64,000 nucleotides of DNA. Origin: Planctomycetota bacterium (GTDB taxonomy: Bacteria; Planctomycetota; UBA1135; GCA-002686595). The notes under the pieces are model-generated. The model did not search any database. It worked only from the letters and a program-made list of their open reading frames with translations, and was not told where the DNA came from. The translations under genes and the position numbers were made by a program. Where the stretch lies: positions 1-64,000 of the forward strand of contig DUBE01000052.1 in assembly GCA_012960475.1 (NCBI GenBank). Direction: 5' to 3'. Numbering within the stretch: the stretch's first letter is position 1; each line of letters begins with the position of its first letter. Below are positions 52,801-61,179 of this stretch, one piece after another.

Positions 52801-54103
52801 CTTCTCCCCCGCCTGGGTTCGCCGCGAACGCGAGGCGGCCAGGAAAGCCGGGGGCGACCCCTGGGCCGAGCAGGTCCTCGCACTGAGGCTGGAACGACGC
52901 AAGCTCGCCGGCCGTCAGGACCTGCAGGACGAAGCCCGCAACACCCTGGACTCGGCCCTGCTGGCCTGGGATCTGGGACAACCCGCACGGGCCCAGGTGC
53001 TGCTCTCCAAGCACCTCAAAGACAACCCCGATGAGCACCTGATGCGCTGGGTCCTGGCCCGCATCCATGCCTCCAAGGGCAGATACATGCAGGCGTTGGG
53101 AGAAATGTATCGGGTCTGGCGAGAGCTCTATCCTGTACTGCCCAACCCAGAGGATGCCCCACGCAGCACGAACACCAGAATCAAGTTCCATCCACCAGGC
53201 ACTGCACGCACCAGGGAATTGCTGGGGCTGATCAACTCTGCAACGGGCAGAGGACAGGGTCAATTGCGCCCGCAAGATGCCACCTCTCTGCTGCGCAGTC
53301 TTGAAGAGGCGATCCCCCACGACCCGTTGATTCTGCTGGCGCGTACCAGGGCGGAGTCCGGCCTCGACACACCCAACACCTCTCTGGCTACAGCACGAGC
53401 AGTGGGCGCTTTGGACCTGCTGCACGAGCGTCTGAATCTGATAGGCCTCGACCCCCGGGGAGAGTTGTCCATCGAAGATGTGTGCTCGGGTGCCGCCGAG
53501 GCCTGGGGGTCCTGGCTCCTGGAGATCTCCCCTGAGCTGGCCAACGAGTTCTTGGAGCGAGAACTGCTACGCGCGCCGGGGCGTAGTGATCTCTGGCGCC
53601 TGAACGCCCAGGCCCTGATTGCTCTCGACCAAAGAAGCGCTGCGACGTTGCAACTCGAAGGCCTCTGCCGGGCATCCCACGCACCCGAAGCGCAACTGCT
53701 CATGGCCTCTCTGCAAGCCCGCTCAGGAACGTCCCCCAGCGAAGTCGCGGCCACCCTGGCTCCTGCGCGCGAGCACTTCAACAAGAGCCAAACCGCTCTG
53801 GCAGACTTCTCTGAAGCCTGGACCAATCTGCAGCATGGTCGGCCTTTGGGCCCCAACCTGGCGGTCCTTGGACGGCTCTGGAGAGAACGCAAAACCTCTG
53901 CTGGGAATCTGGACACGGACACCCTGGGTCTGATCTATCTCTCCGCCCTCGTACACCGTAACAATGAGAGGGACATCAAAGTCCTGGGGCAACTTTCTGC
54001 ATCACTTCTGCGCAACCCGAGAAACCAGAGCTACCTGCCGCCGACAATTCGAGCCATGAGCGGCCTGAGTGCGGCCCTGCAAGCGCAGCAGGGAGCAGAT
54101 TAG
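49895..54103 (+). CDS. Giant TPR-repeat protein, possibly PrsT-like
   Basis: 1402 residues. An N-terminal hydrophobic helix (ILGLVLAFGSLGLVARAVF) anchors or exports it. Beyond it there are many TPR-type helical pairs with A/G-x-x-x-A/L spacing (for example LARLEAAVEGEILESEPLLRL and LEARLLVAQADLYRNLGSW), covering most of the length. I recognise no catalytic domain. XrtA loci commonly contain a TPR lipoprotein (PrsT), but this one is about half again as long as those I recall. It probably acts as a periplasmic scaffold for polysaccharide export. Confidence 0.85.
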   Translation: MKWTSILGLVLAFGSLGLVARAVFSPNDVDPLQVLARLEAAVEGEILESEPLLRLAEHALRHPSIASSPQLEARLLVAQADLYRNLGSWHEARLCLERVSIAMNQASPAVQLRLAHILKMENKPAEAWQLCMEILTHSPKHGAAWALRGSIEHDQAQYELAEGQRNLSLALAGRDANEAASMAREVAMRSLDDPARLRLVNQLRSKFEVAREGVLGVAALASLNEASGYFEGARTSYSNAVEVLSEASDKDALRSGQRALGGLLTLLWGARQDLATAELGSIAAPLLTGQDSNAAILASLNALEHLGQLDRAMDLLKSIDLRAADSSIPLVQRATELAWSARDHRVLSQLSSVLRERGTPIQRKQGSWFAAMSLFDRPTTSQVERIDLIRRGLRSMESYLEGNRVPPMLNATPILLLAAAKGYGELEQPADEMRLLAEATQLAPDLDGEAWVRLAELQQAAPGAGYRIPGESLTRGMALLPARALELVPAWEELGAASLKSENRSMHTMRRALTETGSALREYSPAARYLLALSYFEAEDYSTSQSLARRLRLDYPGLLPALDLEVEGFLARGAIAQAGLLLMERLEQTGPDAKFRSFLARVGNRNLSDAQYRRLTQLDPEGEGRLAIAEQYLIQDQPLEALAALGVLSNRAEETAQHHLLRAETMIRLGRPQAATQPAALAAADPQTSGAGWLLLIQSRLRGNPARLSKTVGQFLELTLDEESEMPFLDIIDTLLGASRALEAQRIARALDELNAHRSEALLQRLAICDALLGNDQELAETLDRWEAFRDDGAVEWTRLVLAIDRGEWSQLPGLAMEVRSTERFTPDPWQEVFLAVCEEQLTLALGMAETGQQENPLDPNWSLTLGLLQDLENLPIDFPAHLGESAVHELYRVLHPTDHVRLDPRRMLGLLAAAQLEGWGLWALPRIANLSTQPSLWALMLAERAQQSLGQEERAEQVRTSVTKGHPTFSPAWVRREREAARKAGGDPWAEQVLALRLERRKLAGRQDLQDEARNTLDSALLAWDLGQPARAQVLLSKHLKDNPDEHLMRWVLARIHASKGRYMQALGEMYRVWRELYPVLPNPEDAPRSTNTRIKFHPPGTARTRELLGLINSATGRGQGQLRPQDATSLLRSLEEAIPHDPLILLARTRAESGLDTPNTSLATARAVGALDLLHERLNLIGLDPRGELSIEDVCSGAAEAWGSWLLEISPELANEFLERELLRAPGRSDLWRLNAQALIALDQRSAATLQLEGLCRASHAPEAQLLMASLQARSGTSPSEVAATLAPAREHFNKSQTALADFSEAWTNLQHGRPLGPNLAVLGRLWRERKTSAGNLDTDTLGLIYLSALVHRNNERDIKVLGQLSASLLRNPRNQSYLPPTIRAMSGLSAALQAQQGAD

Positions 54104-54118
54104 GACAGCATCGGCAAG

Positions 54119-54970
54119 CTATAGAAAACCAGCTTGTTTCAGCACGTTTTCCATGCTGTCACAAGGAAAGCGCTTGAGGAACAGATCCAGGCGATCGAGT
54201 GTGCGCCCCAAGCCCACTCGGTGACGAAAACGCTTCCCTGCGGAAACATCCACCCGAGGTTGCTCGGGATCGAACTCCCAGGGATGCAGGTAAGTCGCAG
54301 TGGCTCGCCCGCGGCGTTCAAGGCCGCCAATCATGGCGCGTTGCAAGGGTCCCGGCAGCAGCCGAAAATAACCCCCACCCCCTACCGGCCAGTTACGCCC
54401 GAACAAGGGATAAGTGGAAACGGGAAACTCGACGATTGTGCCCTTGTTAAGTTCCACATGGCTGATACCTGGCTCAAAACCAGGCACCCCATAGGTGGGG
54501 TGGCGAATCGGATGCACGCTGGAGTCATAGCTGTAACCGCATTCCAAGAGCACGTCAAAGGCCCACCACGTAGCGCGGGTCAAGGTGAAGGTACTGGCAC
54601 GAAAACCTCGCGGCTTTGGCGCTCCGGCGGCAGCAAGAGCCTCCTCGGTGCGCAGCAGGTCAGCCCTGAGCCCCTCGGGCCCCAGCTCGGCCAGGAAGCG
54701 ATGGTCATAGCCATGGCTGGCCACCTCATGGCCCCCGTCCAAACAGCGCCTTACAAGGCCGGGATGACGCTCAGCGATCCAGCCCAGAAAGAACATGGTG
54801 GCCCGACTCTCGCGACGTTCCAGCATGGCCAAAATGCGGTCCATGGCGAGTTCCACCCGGCTCTCCAACCGGTCCCACTCAGCGCGCGGACAAACCTCAG
54901 CATGATTGGCAACTTGGAACCACTCCTCCACATCGAAGGACATGGAGTGCAAGGGCTGGATTGCACTCAT
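54119..54970 (-). CDS. Polysaccharide deacetylase, XrtA-associated (DUF3473)
   Basis: 283 residues. The NodB fold is visible: MSFDVEEWFQV has the catalytic Asp, the metal HxxxH is in HEVASHGYDHRFL, and GFRASTFTLTR follows. The C-terminal DUF3473 extension (YLHPWEFDPEQPRV, GLGRTLDRLDLFLKRFPC) marks the exosortase A system branch. It removes acetyl groups from the exopolysaccharide. ATG overlaps the upstream GT4 stop (ATGA). Convergent with the TPR gene, 15 nt apart. Confidence 0.93.
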   Translation of the reverse strand: MSAIQPLHSMSFDVEEWFQVANHAEVCPRAEWDRLESRVELAMDRILAMLERRESRATMFFLGWIAERHPGLVRRCLDGGHEVASHGYDHRFLAELGPEGLRADLLRTEEALAAAGAPKPRGFRASTFTLTRATWWAFDVLLECGYSYDSSVHPIRHPTYGVPGFEPGISHVELNKGTIVEFPVSTYPLFGRNWPVGGGGYFRLLPGPLQRAMIGGLERRGRATATYLHPWEFDPEQPRVDVSAGKRFRHRVGLGRTLDRLDLFLKRFPCDSMENVLKQAGFL

Positions 54971-56133
54971 GACAGCTCTCCCAGGGCACGCTCCACCCGG
55001 CGCACATTGCCCTTCCAGGTCAGGTCCTGATCCAAAATCGACTGGCGCGCCGCGGCCCCAAGATCAGCGCGTAGCTCAGAGTCAGCCACGAGCCGCTGGC
55101 AGGCTGTCAGAAAGGCCGCGCCATCCCCGGGAGGGAATAGCAACGCTTCCCGCTCATGCTGCAGGACCTCTCGCAGGTTGGGCTGATCAGGAGCAATCAC
55201 CGGCAGGCCTGCAGCCATGTACTCGTGCAGCTTGAGCGGACTGGCGTAGGGATTGATCGCTGGCACAAGGCCCAGGTCAAAGGCCGACAAGAGCCCCGGA
55301 ATCGACCGGTGCAAACGGGGACCGGCCAAGTGAACCCGCTCAGAGACTCCCGAATCTGTCGCCTGGGCTGCCAGCCCTTCCAAAGCAGGACCGCCGCCGA
55401 TGATCACGAGATGAGCATCCTTGAGCCCCCCCTGCGCAAGGGCATCAATCACCAGATCCAAACGGTGCCACTCGCGCACCCAGCCGACGAAGCCCAGCAC
55501 GGGGCCAGACACGTTCTGCAGGCCCAAGTCTTCGCGCGCGGCTTCCCGATCAGGATTATCGTACAGATCAAGATGCACCCCATTGGGCGTCACTACCACC
55601 CGATCAGGATCGACCCCCAACTCGATCAGGTTCTCTCCCAAGACCTGGGTCACCACCAGCACCCGATCGGCCCCGCAAAACACCTCCCGCTCCACCCTCT
55701 GCCCCCAACGCGGAAAGCAGAGCCCGCGGGTACGACTGAGTTCCAGAACCATGGGTGAGTTGACTTCCAGCAGGAGCGGCACGCCGAGACTTCTCGCAGC
55801 CCAGAGGCCTGCCCGATTGCCAAAGGCATAGCGCTCATAGATTCCAGCGGGTTGGAACTCCCGGCCAGCTCGAACGAGCCGACCCCTGGCTGGAAATGAG
55901 TAGAGGTGTTCGGCAATTTCACGGGCAAAATTCGGCAGCCCCAACAGCGAGCGCAGCCCACCGGAAGGCTTGCCCTGGTGGAGGGCCTCTTGGGCCTTTG
56001 GAGCCTCGCTGCGCGACACCAAGGCCACCTCCCGCACCTCGTGACCCTCTTCCTCGAGAGCCTGAATCATGGAACGGATGTGCACAGCCTGACCATCCTC
56101 AGCCTGGGTGCGGTGGTGATAGATCAGCTTCAT
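54967..56133 (-). CDS. Family 4 glycosyltransferase (XrtA-associated type)
   Basis: 388 residues in a GT-B fold. The N-half has YHHRTQAEDGQAVHIRSMIQAL, as in XrtA-locus GT4 proteins; the C-half has VLGFVGWVREWHRLDLVIDAL, LVIIGGGPALEGL and the donor-site PYASPLKLHEYMAAGLPVIA with its E-x(7)-E-like arrangement. It probably adds a sugar to the exopolysaccharide repeat in the cytoplasm. Start overlaps the asparagine-synthetase-like gene's stop (ATGA). Confidence 0.9.
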   Translation of the reverse strand: MKLIYHHRTQAEDGQAVHIRSMIQALEEEGHEVREVALVSRSEAPKAQEALHQGKPSGGLRSLLGLPNFAREIAEHLYSFPARGRLVRAGREFQPAGIYERYAFGNRAGLWAARSLGVPLLLEVNSPMVLELSRTRGLCFPRWGQRVEREVFCGADRVLVVTQVLGENLIELGVDPDRVVVTPNGVHLDLYDNPDREAAREDLGLQNVSGPVLGFVGWVREWHRLDLVIDALAQGGLKDAHLVIIGGGPALEGLAAQATDSGVSERVHLAGPRLHRSIPGLLSAFDLGLVPAINPYASPLKLHEYMAAGLPVIAPDQPNLREVLQHEREALLFPPGDGAAFLTACQRLVADSELRADLGAAARQSILDQDLTWKGNVRRVERALGELS

Positions 56134-58016
56134 AGGGCGATCTCCTCACAATCATGCCGTCGACGCCAGGCCTCGAAGACCAGCAGGGTCCAGAGCACAA
56201 GCCCATGGTCACGGTGCCCTTCCAGATGCTCCTTTACCAGAGTCTGCACTCTGCCAAGATCGAACCAATCAGGGGGCAAGCCTGCAAGGTGCTCGGTCAA
56301 ATGACTGGCCAACGGGCCTCGAAGCCAGGCGCAAACAGGAATGTCAAAGCCACGCTTGACCCCCGCGATCACCCTTGCATCGAGGCGTGCCTCAAGGGCC
56401 CTACGCAAAGCCAACTTGCCGACTCCCCCCTTGATCTTTTCTTCCAACGGCAGAGGCGCGAAGCGCTCCACCATGCGGTGGTCCAGGAAGGGCACGCGCA
56501 CCTCCAAACCCACGGCCATGGAGGCCCGGTCAACCTTGACCAACAGCTGCTCCGCTAGAGTAGTGCGCAGATCTGCAAACTGTGTGCGGTAGAGCGGACC
56601 GCTCGCAGCGGGCTGGTTGTAGTGGCCGGCCCAGCTGGCGTAGGGGTCGGCCTGAGCCAGTTCCTCACCCAGGCGCGGATTCAAGAGTGACAAGGCAGCA
56701 GGCAGGGACGCATTGATCGCGCTATCCCAGGCAGCCCTGGCAGGGCTCATGCCCAGATGAGTCAAGAAGGTTTTGCCCCGCAACCAGGCGGGAGGACTCT
56801 CAAGCGATGGGTGCAACTTCCCTGCACAGCCCGCCAGGACTCCTAGAGGCCCCAGACGTCTACGCAGGCGCTGCTCCATCGCCTCGTGGATATAGCGCCG
56901 GTAGCCGCCGAAGACCTCATCCCCCCCATCCCCAGAAAGAGCCACGGTCACATGCTCGCGGGCCATGCGGCAGACCATCCATGTGGGCAGATTGCTAGGG
57001 TCCGCGTGCGGCTCGTCGAAGTGCCAGGGCAAGTGATCCACAACCGCCTCAGGGTCAGGCTCCTGAATGGCCACATGGTGCTGGGCACCCATGCGATTTG
57101 CACTGATACGCGCCAACTCAGCCTCATCAAATTCTCCTTCGCGGAAGGAAATCGTGCAAAGTTCCGGTGGCTTTCCTCCAGCCCGCCCCATGGCATCTGC
57201 CACCCCGGCGGAGTCCACCCCACCGGAAAGAAAGCCCCCCAGGGGAACATCACTCACCAGACGCTGGGAAACTGCACGGTCGAGGTACTCAAGCACCTCC
57301 CCCTCTTGTGCCGGTGGGCTGGGCCCGTTGAGGGGAGCTGTCCACCAGGACTTCAATTGCGGCGCATCTCTCCTTGACCACTCCAGGAAATACCCCGGCT
57401 CCAAGCGCTCAATGCCAGCCCAGGCAGACTTAGGGCCTCCTACAAAACCGCGCATGAGGTACTCGACAAGTGCTGCCCCCCGCAGTGCGCGCGGAAACTG
57501 ATCCGAGGCGAGCAAGGCCTTGGGCTCCGATGCAAACCAAAGGCGGTCACGATGCCGCGCCCAAAAGAGCGGCTTGATGCCCAGGCGATCCCGGGCCAGG
57601 GTCACCCGCGGCACCAGGGGATCCCGCATGTCCACGATGCAAAGGGCGAACATCCCCTCAAGACGTTCAAAGCAGGCACTACCCATCTTGGCAAACAGGT
57701 GCAGTACAACTTCCATGTCACTGCCCGTTTCGAAGCAACAGCCTTCCCCCTTCAACTCTGCCGCCAACTCGCGATAGTTGTAGATCTCTCCGTTCCCAAC
57801 CAGCACAAAGTCACCTTCTGGCAGCACCAAGGGCTGATGTCCGTGGACGGGATCGATGATCGACAGGCGGCGAAATCCAAGACCTACTCCGCGCTTTCGA
57901 AAGAACCCTTCATCATCTGGGCCGCGATGCACCAAGGTGCGCGTCATTCGCGTCAATTCCCCGGCATCCACCTCCCTATGTGGATCGTCGTGGACAAAAC
58001 CGGTAAAGCCACACAA
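56130..58016 (-). CDS. asnB: Asparagine synthetase-like amidotransferase (XrtA-associated)
   Basis: 628 residues from the TTG at 58016. That start puts the catalytic Cys at position 2 (M-CGFTGFVHDD), which class II glutamine amidotransferases require; no ATG or GTG does so. RRLSIIDP and NGEIYNYRELA complete the glutaminase half. The synthetase half has the PP-loop SGGVDSAGV and DGGDEVFGGYRRY. It makes an amide, possibly on a sugar acid of the polysaccharide. The stop overlaps the GT4 start (ATGA); the O-ligase stop is 4 nt upstream. Confidence 0.92.
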   Translation of the reverse strand: MCGFTGFVHDDPHREVDAGELTRMTRTLVHRGPDDEGFFRKRGVGLGFRRLSIIDPVHGHQPLVLPEGDFVLVGNGEIYNYRELAAELKGEGCCFETGSDMEVVLHLFAKMGSACFERLEGMFALCIVDMRDPLVPRVTLARDRLGIKPLFWARHRDRLWFASEPKALLASDQFPRALRGAALVEYLMRGFVGGPKSAWAGIERLEPGYFLEWSRRDAPQLKSWWTAPLNGPSPPAQEGEVLEYLDRAVSQRLVSDVPLGGFLSGGVDSAGVADAMGRAGGKPPELCTISFREGEFDEAELARISANRMGAQHHVAIQEPDPEAVVDHLPWHFDEPHADPSNLPTWMVCRMAREHVTVALSGDGGDEVFGGYRRYIHEAMEQRLRRRLGPLGVLAGCAGKLHPSLESPPAWLRGKTFLTHLGMSPARAAWDSAINASLPAALSLLNPRLGEELAQADPYASWAGHYNQPAASGPLYRTQFADLRTTLAEQLLVKVDRASMAVGLEVRVPFLDHRMVERFAPLPLEEKIKGGVGKLALRRALEARLDARVIAGVKRGFDIPVCAWLRGPLASHLTEHLAGLPPDWFDLGRVQTLVKEHLEGHRDHGLVLWTLLVFEAWRRRHDCEEIAL

Positions 58017-58020
58017 GGGG

Positions 58021-59406
58021 TCAAGTCCCCTCGGCCAGAGGAGTCGTACGGAAGCCCTTTTGCTTCCGGGAGCCAGCACCAAAACCGCTACGCTTGCTTG
58101 CCACCAGTGGGCCGCCGCTACCGCCGCGCATTGGATAGCGCACAGCATCGGTCATCTCCTCGAAGGCCACTCGCCCAAACACGAGAACCATGGCGTGCAG
58201 GTGGTACCCCAAATCAAAGTGTGCTCGGTTGAGGAACACACTTCCAATCAGGAATGTAGCCAGTACCGCTTCAAAGAGAGTGCAGTAGGATAGGATCCAG
58301 CTGGCGAAATAACGCCGCGAAGCCTCCTTGCGCACACGATGTATATCGAAGAACGAGGCCACGAACAGCAGCATGTAGCCCAACAAAGCCGGAGTTCCAC
58401 ACTCCGCCCAGATCTGCAGGTAACTGTTGTGCGCCACCAGGGTGCCGTGACCATCTAGCTGGGAAGGGGTCGGGTTTGGCTCAAAATCCAGATAACTGGT
58501 TTGGAAGCGACCGAAACCCACACCAAAGAAGGGCCGCTCCTCCACCATGCGCATGGCCACCTGCCAGGCTCGGATGCGTCCCATGGCGGAGCCGTCCTCC
58601 TGGTAGGTCGCAATCGTGCTCATGCGCTCCTGAAACTCAGAAGGCGAAAGCACCACGATGGCACCCACAGCGACCACGCCAAAAAGCAACCCCATCATGC
58701 GATTGCGTGTGCGCCAGACAAGGGCCGACAGCGCAACCATCAGGGCCAGGAAGGCGCCACGGGAACGGGTCAAGATTACCGTGAACATTGTCAGCGGGAC
58801 CATCATCTTGAGGCCCCGGATCAAGCGCGGGTTTCGCTCGCTGGTGGCCAGGTGAATCAGCATGGGCACGGTCATGGCCATCACCAGGGCAAAGTCGTTG
58901 TTGTCCTCGATCATGCCACCCGGGCCACGGATAATGTGCACCCCCCCCCCGGTCACGAACCCATGCAGACCATCTTTGACCCCATAGAAGGCAAAGCTCA
59001 TGGTGATCACCCAGACCAGAATGCGCAGCTGTTCGCGGGTGCGCACCACGGCCGTGGTGAAAAGCGCAATGAAGATGATCTTGCCGTATTCAACAAATCC
59101 AGCCGCATCCACCGGGGCTTCCCCGTAGGCAAAAAAGTGCCCCAGACCCACCCAAACCAGCAAGAACAACAGCAGCCCCGTACGCATGCTGCGCACCGGT
59201 GGGTACTTATCCCGGGCCGCTACCCAACCAGCGATCATCACAAGCGCCACAAGGAAGGACCAGCGCTGAAAACGCGCAAAGCCCCATGTCAGGTCCTGGA
59301 TGCGCATATAGGCAAGGACCGAAAAAACCAGCAGCCCCACAAAGGGGCGCCGGAAGCAGAGAGGAAGAACCCCTAGCACAAAGAGTGTAACTAGGATGTC
59401 GCGCAC
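58021..59406 (-). CDS. O-antigen ligase/polymerase-like protein, exosortase A-associated
   Basis: 461 residues from GTG 59406. About ten helices. MRDILVTLFVLGVLPLCFRR at the start, WGFARFQRW and ILTRSRGAFLALMV, the large loop with FFGVGFGRFQTSY and HNSYLQIWAECG are those of the Wzy_C family's 'O-glycosylation ligase, exosortase A' branch. It joins polysaccharide repeat units or transfers the glycan, in the inner membrane. The hydrophilic C-terminal tail is Gly/Lys-rich. 141 nt separate it from the Wzz-like gene. Confidence 0.9.
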   Translation of the reverse strand: MRDILVTLFVLGVLPLCFRRPFVGLLVFSVLAYMRIQDLTWGFARFQRWSFLVALVMIAGWVAARDKYPPVRSMRTGLLLFLLVWVGLGHFFAYGEAPVDAAGFVEYGKIIFIALFTTAVVRTREQLRILVWVITMSFAFYGVKDGLHGFVTGGGVHIIRGPGGMIEDNNDFALVMAMTVPMLIHLATSERNPRLIRGLKMMVPLTMFTVILTRSRGAFLALMVALSALVWRTRNRMMGLLFGVVAVGAIVVLSPSEFQERMSTIATYQEDGSAMGRIRAWQVAMRMVEERPFFGVGFGRFQTSYLDFEPNPTPSQLDGHGTLVAHNSYLQIWAECGTPALLGYMLLFVASFFDIHRVRKEASRRYFASWILSYCTLFEAVLATFLIGSVFLNRAHFDLGYHLHAMVLVFGRVAFEEMTDAVRYPMRGGSGGPLVASKRSGFGAGSRKQKGFRTTPLAEGT

Positions 59407-59547
59407 GGAACTAGCTCTGATCCTCCGGCTTAGGGATGAGTAAGCGGAACGAACAGGAGACCAGCAGCGCCGATCGCTGGAGCCCTCTGGTACGCAGGTT
59501 CATGGGATGAGTCTGGGCCGCTCGATCCAATCAGATCAAGCTGACCC

Positions 59548-61170
59548 TCACTTGAAGGCACCCCGGAATGCCTCGATAAAATCCCGTACTTCTGGGGACA
59601 AGAGATCTTGCCTGAAGGCGAATGCCCAAGTGATGTAGGCAAAAGTCACTACAAAGCCGGTGGTGAATCCACCCACCGCAAGCCGTCGAGCCGTGGTTCG
59701 TCGCGCCTGCTTGCGGGTCACGATTACGTTGACCGTGGCCAGGACTGGCACCGCCATCACGCGAGCCAGATCCCCTGCCGAGCGGAAGGTGGACTTGGAG
59801 TATTCACCGGAAATCGCGAGAGCCAGCCCCAGGGCCAGACCAGCCAAGACGGAAAAGGCGCCAATCAGCCAAGGGTTGGGTTCAGTGGGAGAGGTGGGCA
59901 GGTTGGGGGCATCTTGAACCTCGAATGGGTTGCCCATGGGGCCGTCCAACTGAGCCAATTCCTGACGTACACTCTCCAGCTGGGTCTCAGTGCCCTTCAG
60001 GACGGAGTACTTACGGGACTGCTCGGCGCCAAGCTCTCCGAGTTGAACATAAGCGTCTTGCAGTTCCTGAACTTCGATATTCATGGCTGCCACCTTGTCA
60101 TCCTGAGCGGTGAGCCGCTGGCCCAGAAGGGCAAGTTGGTCTTCGGCAGCCTCAACCTGTGCACTGGCCCTGACCTTGCCCTCGTTGGGCACCATGACCT
60201 GCTCGATGAATGACGCGGTCTGAGCCGCCACCAAAGCGTCTCGTTCGTGCCGCAGCCGTCCAATTTCAGCTTGTGCCAGGCGATACTTGCGGTGCGCGGG
60301 CAGCCAGCCCCTGGCCTCCAGGGTGCTCTCCAGTTGGGCAATCTCCCCGTCAACGACTTTAACCCTGTCCGCAGTGTCGTCGGCCAGAACCTTGGTGGTG
60401 TAGGGAACTTCGTCTTCCATGCGGTCCCGAGCAACGACCAGGCGGTCGCGCACGATCAGGGCATTGGCGTAATTCTCCTCGATTTCAAGCAGTTCCTCTT
60501 TCTCTGTTTCAAGTGCGGTGAATTGGGGAGCCAAACGCTGCTTGACCCGGTCCCCGTCCGGCAAGGCCGGCGGAATACCATGCAACTGACGCAGCTCGGA
60601 GATCTGCCGGCCGATGCTCTTGAGCACCTCTTGGGTCTGTGCCCACGACTCCTTCAGGTCGTCATGAGCTTGACGGGTTTGATTGTGTCGACGCTCAAGC
60701 ACCTCGGTGCGCCAGCGATTCATCAGGTTCTCCAGAAAGTCCCGGGCCCGAGTGGCCTCAACATGAGCGAACTCCGCACGCACAAGCTGCTGCCCGGCGT
60801 AGCGGTCCATGGGAGGCGTCTCAACATCCAGATTATCGAGCGTGCTTGCCACATACTCCGTCTCATCTTGGGCGATAAGCACCATGTAGTCGTCCCAGGC
60901 GAGCTCCTTGAGCACCGCCCGAACCCGAGCTGGTGAACGGATTGTGTGCTCGGCGACCCGGCCTTCACTAGTGCCTTCGCCGCCTCCGTCTCCTTCCACA
61001 TCACGCAGCATGACACGCGTGCTCGACACATACTTCTTAGGGATCACGATGGCGACGCTAATCCCGATCGTTGCGATCAGAGTCGCAGGAAGAACGATCA
61101 CCCAGAGTCGCCGCTTGATGACTCCAAAAAACTCGTCGAACTGACTTCTGGCTTCTACTTCTACTGCCAT
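59548..61170 (-). CDS. Wzz-type chain-length determinant protein (no kinase domain)
   Basis: 540 residues. N-terminal helix (WVIVLPATLIATIGISVAIVI), then a long coiled-coil domain (~110-410), a second helix (LIGAFSVLAGLALGLALAI) and a third (LAVGGFTTGFVVTFAYITWAF) at the C-terminus. The length and coiled-coils suit the PCP proteins of exosortase A loci (XrtA-associated). It sets polysaccharide length in the inner membrane with the Wza-like outer-membrane protein. No autokinase (Walker) motif is present. It begins 9 nt after the Wza-like gene. Confidence 0.88.
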   Translation of the reverse strand: MAVEVEARSQFDEFFGVIKRRLWVIVLPATLIATIGISVAIVIPKKYVSSTRVMLRDVEGDGGGEGTSEGRVAEHTIRSPARVRAVLKELAWDDYMVLIAQDETEYVASTLDNLDVETPPMDRYAGQQLVRAEFAHVEATRARDFLENLMNRWRTEVLERRHNQTRQAHDDLKESWAQTQEVLKSIGRQISELRQLHGIPPALPDGDRVKQRLAPQFTALETEKEELLEIEENYANALIVRDRLVVARDRMEDEVPYTTKVLADDTADRVKVVDGEIAQLESTLEARGWLPAHRKYRLAQAEIGRLRHERDALVAAQTASFIEQVMVPNEGKVRASAQVEAAEDQLALLGQRLTAQDDKVAAMNIEVQELQDAYVQLGELGAEQSRKYSVLKGTETQLESVRQELAQLDGPMGNPFEVQDAPNLPTSPTEPNPWLIGAFSVLAGLALGLALAISGEYSKSTFRSAGDLARVMAVPVLATVNVIVTRKQARRTTARRLAVGGFTTGFVVTFAYITWAFAFRQDLLSPEVRDFIEAFRGAFK

Positions 61171-61179
61171 TGGATTTCT

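Noticed and set aside
59411..59503. Thirty-codon minus-strand frame between the Wzz-like and O-ligase genes
   Set aside because: No ribosome-binding site or coupling overlap, and the composition is ordinary; too weak to call.
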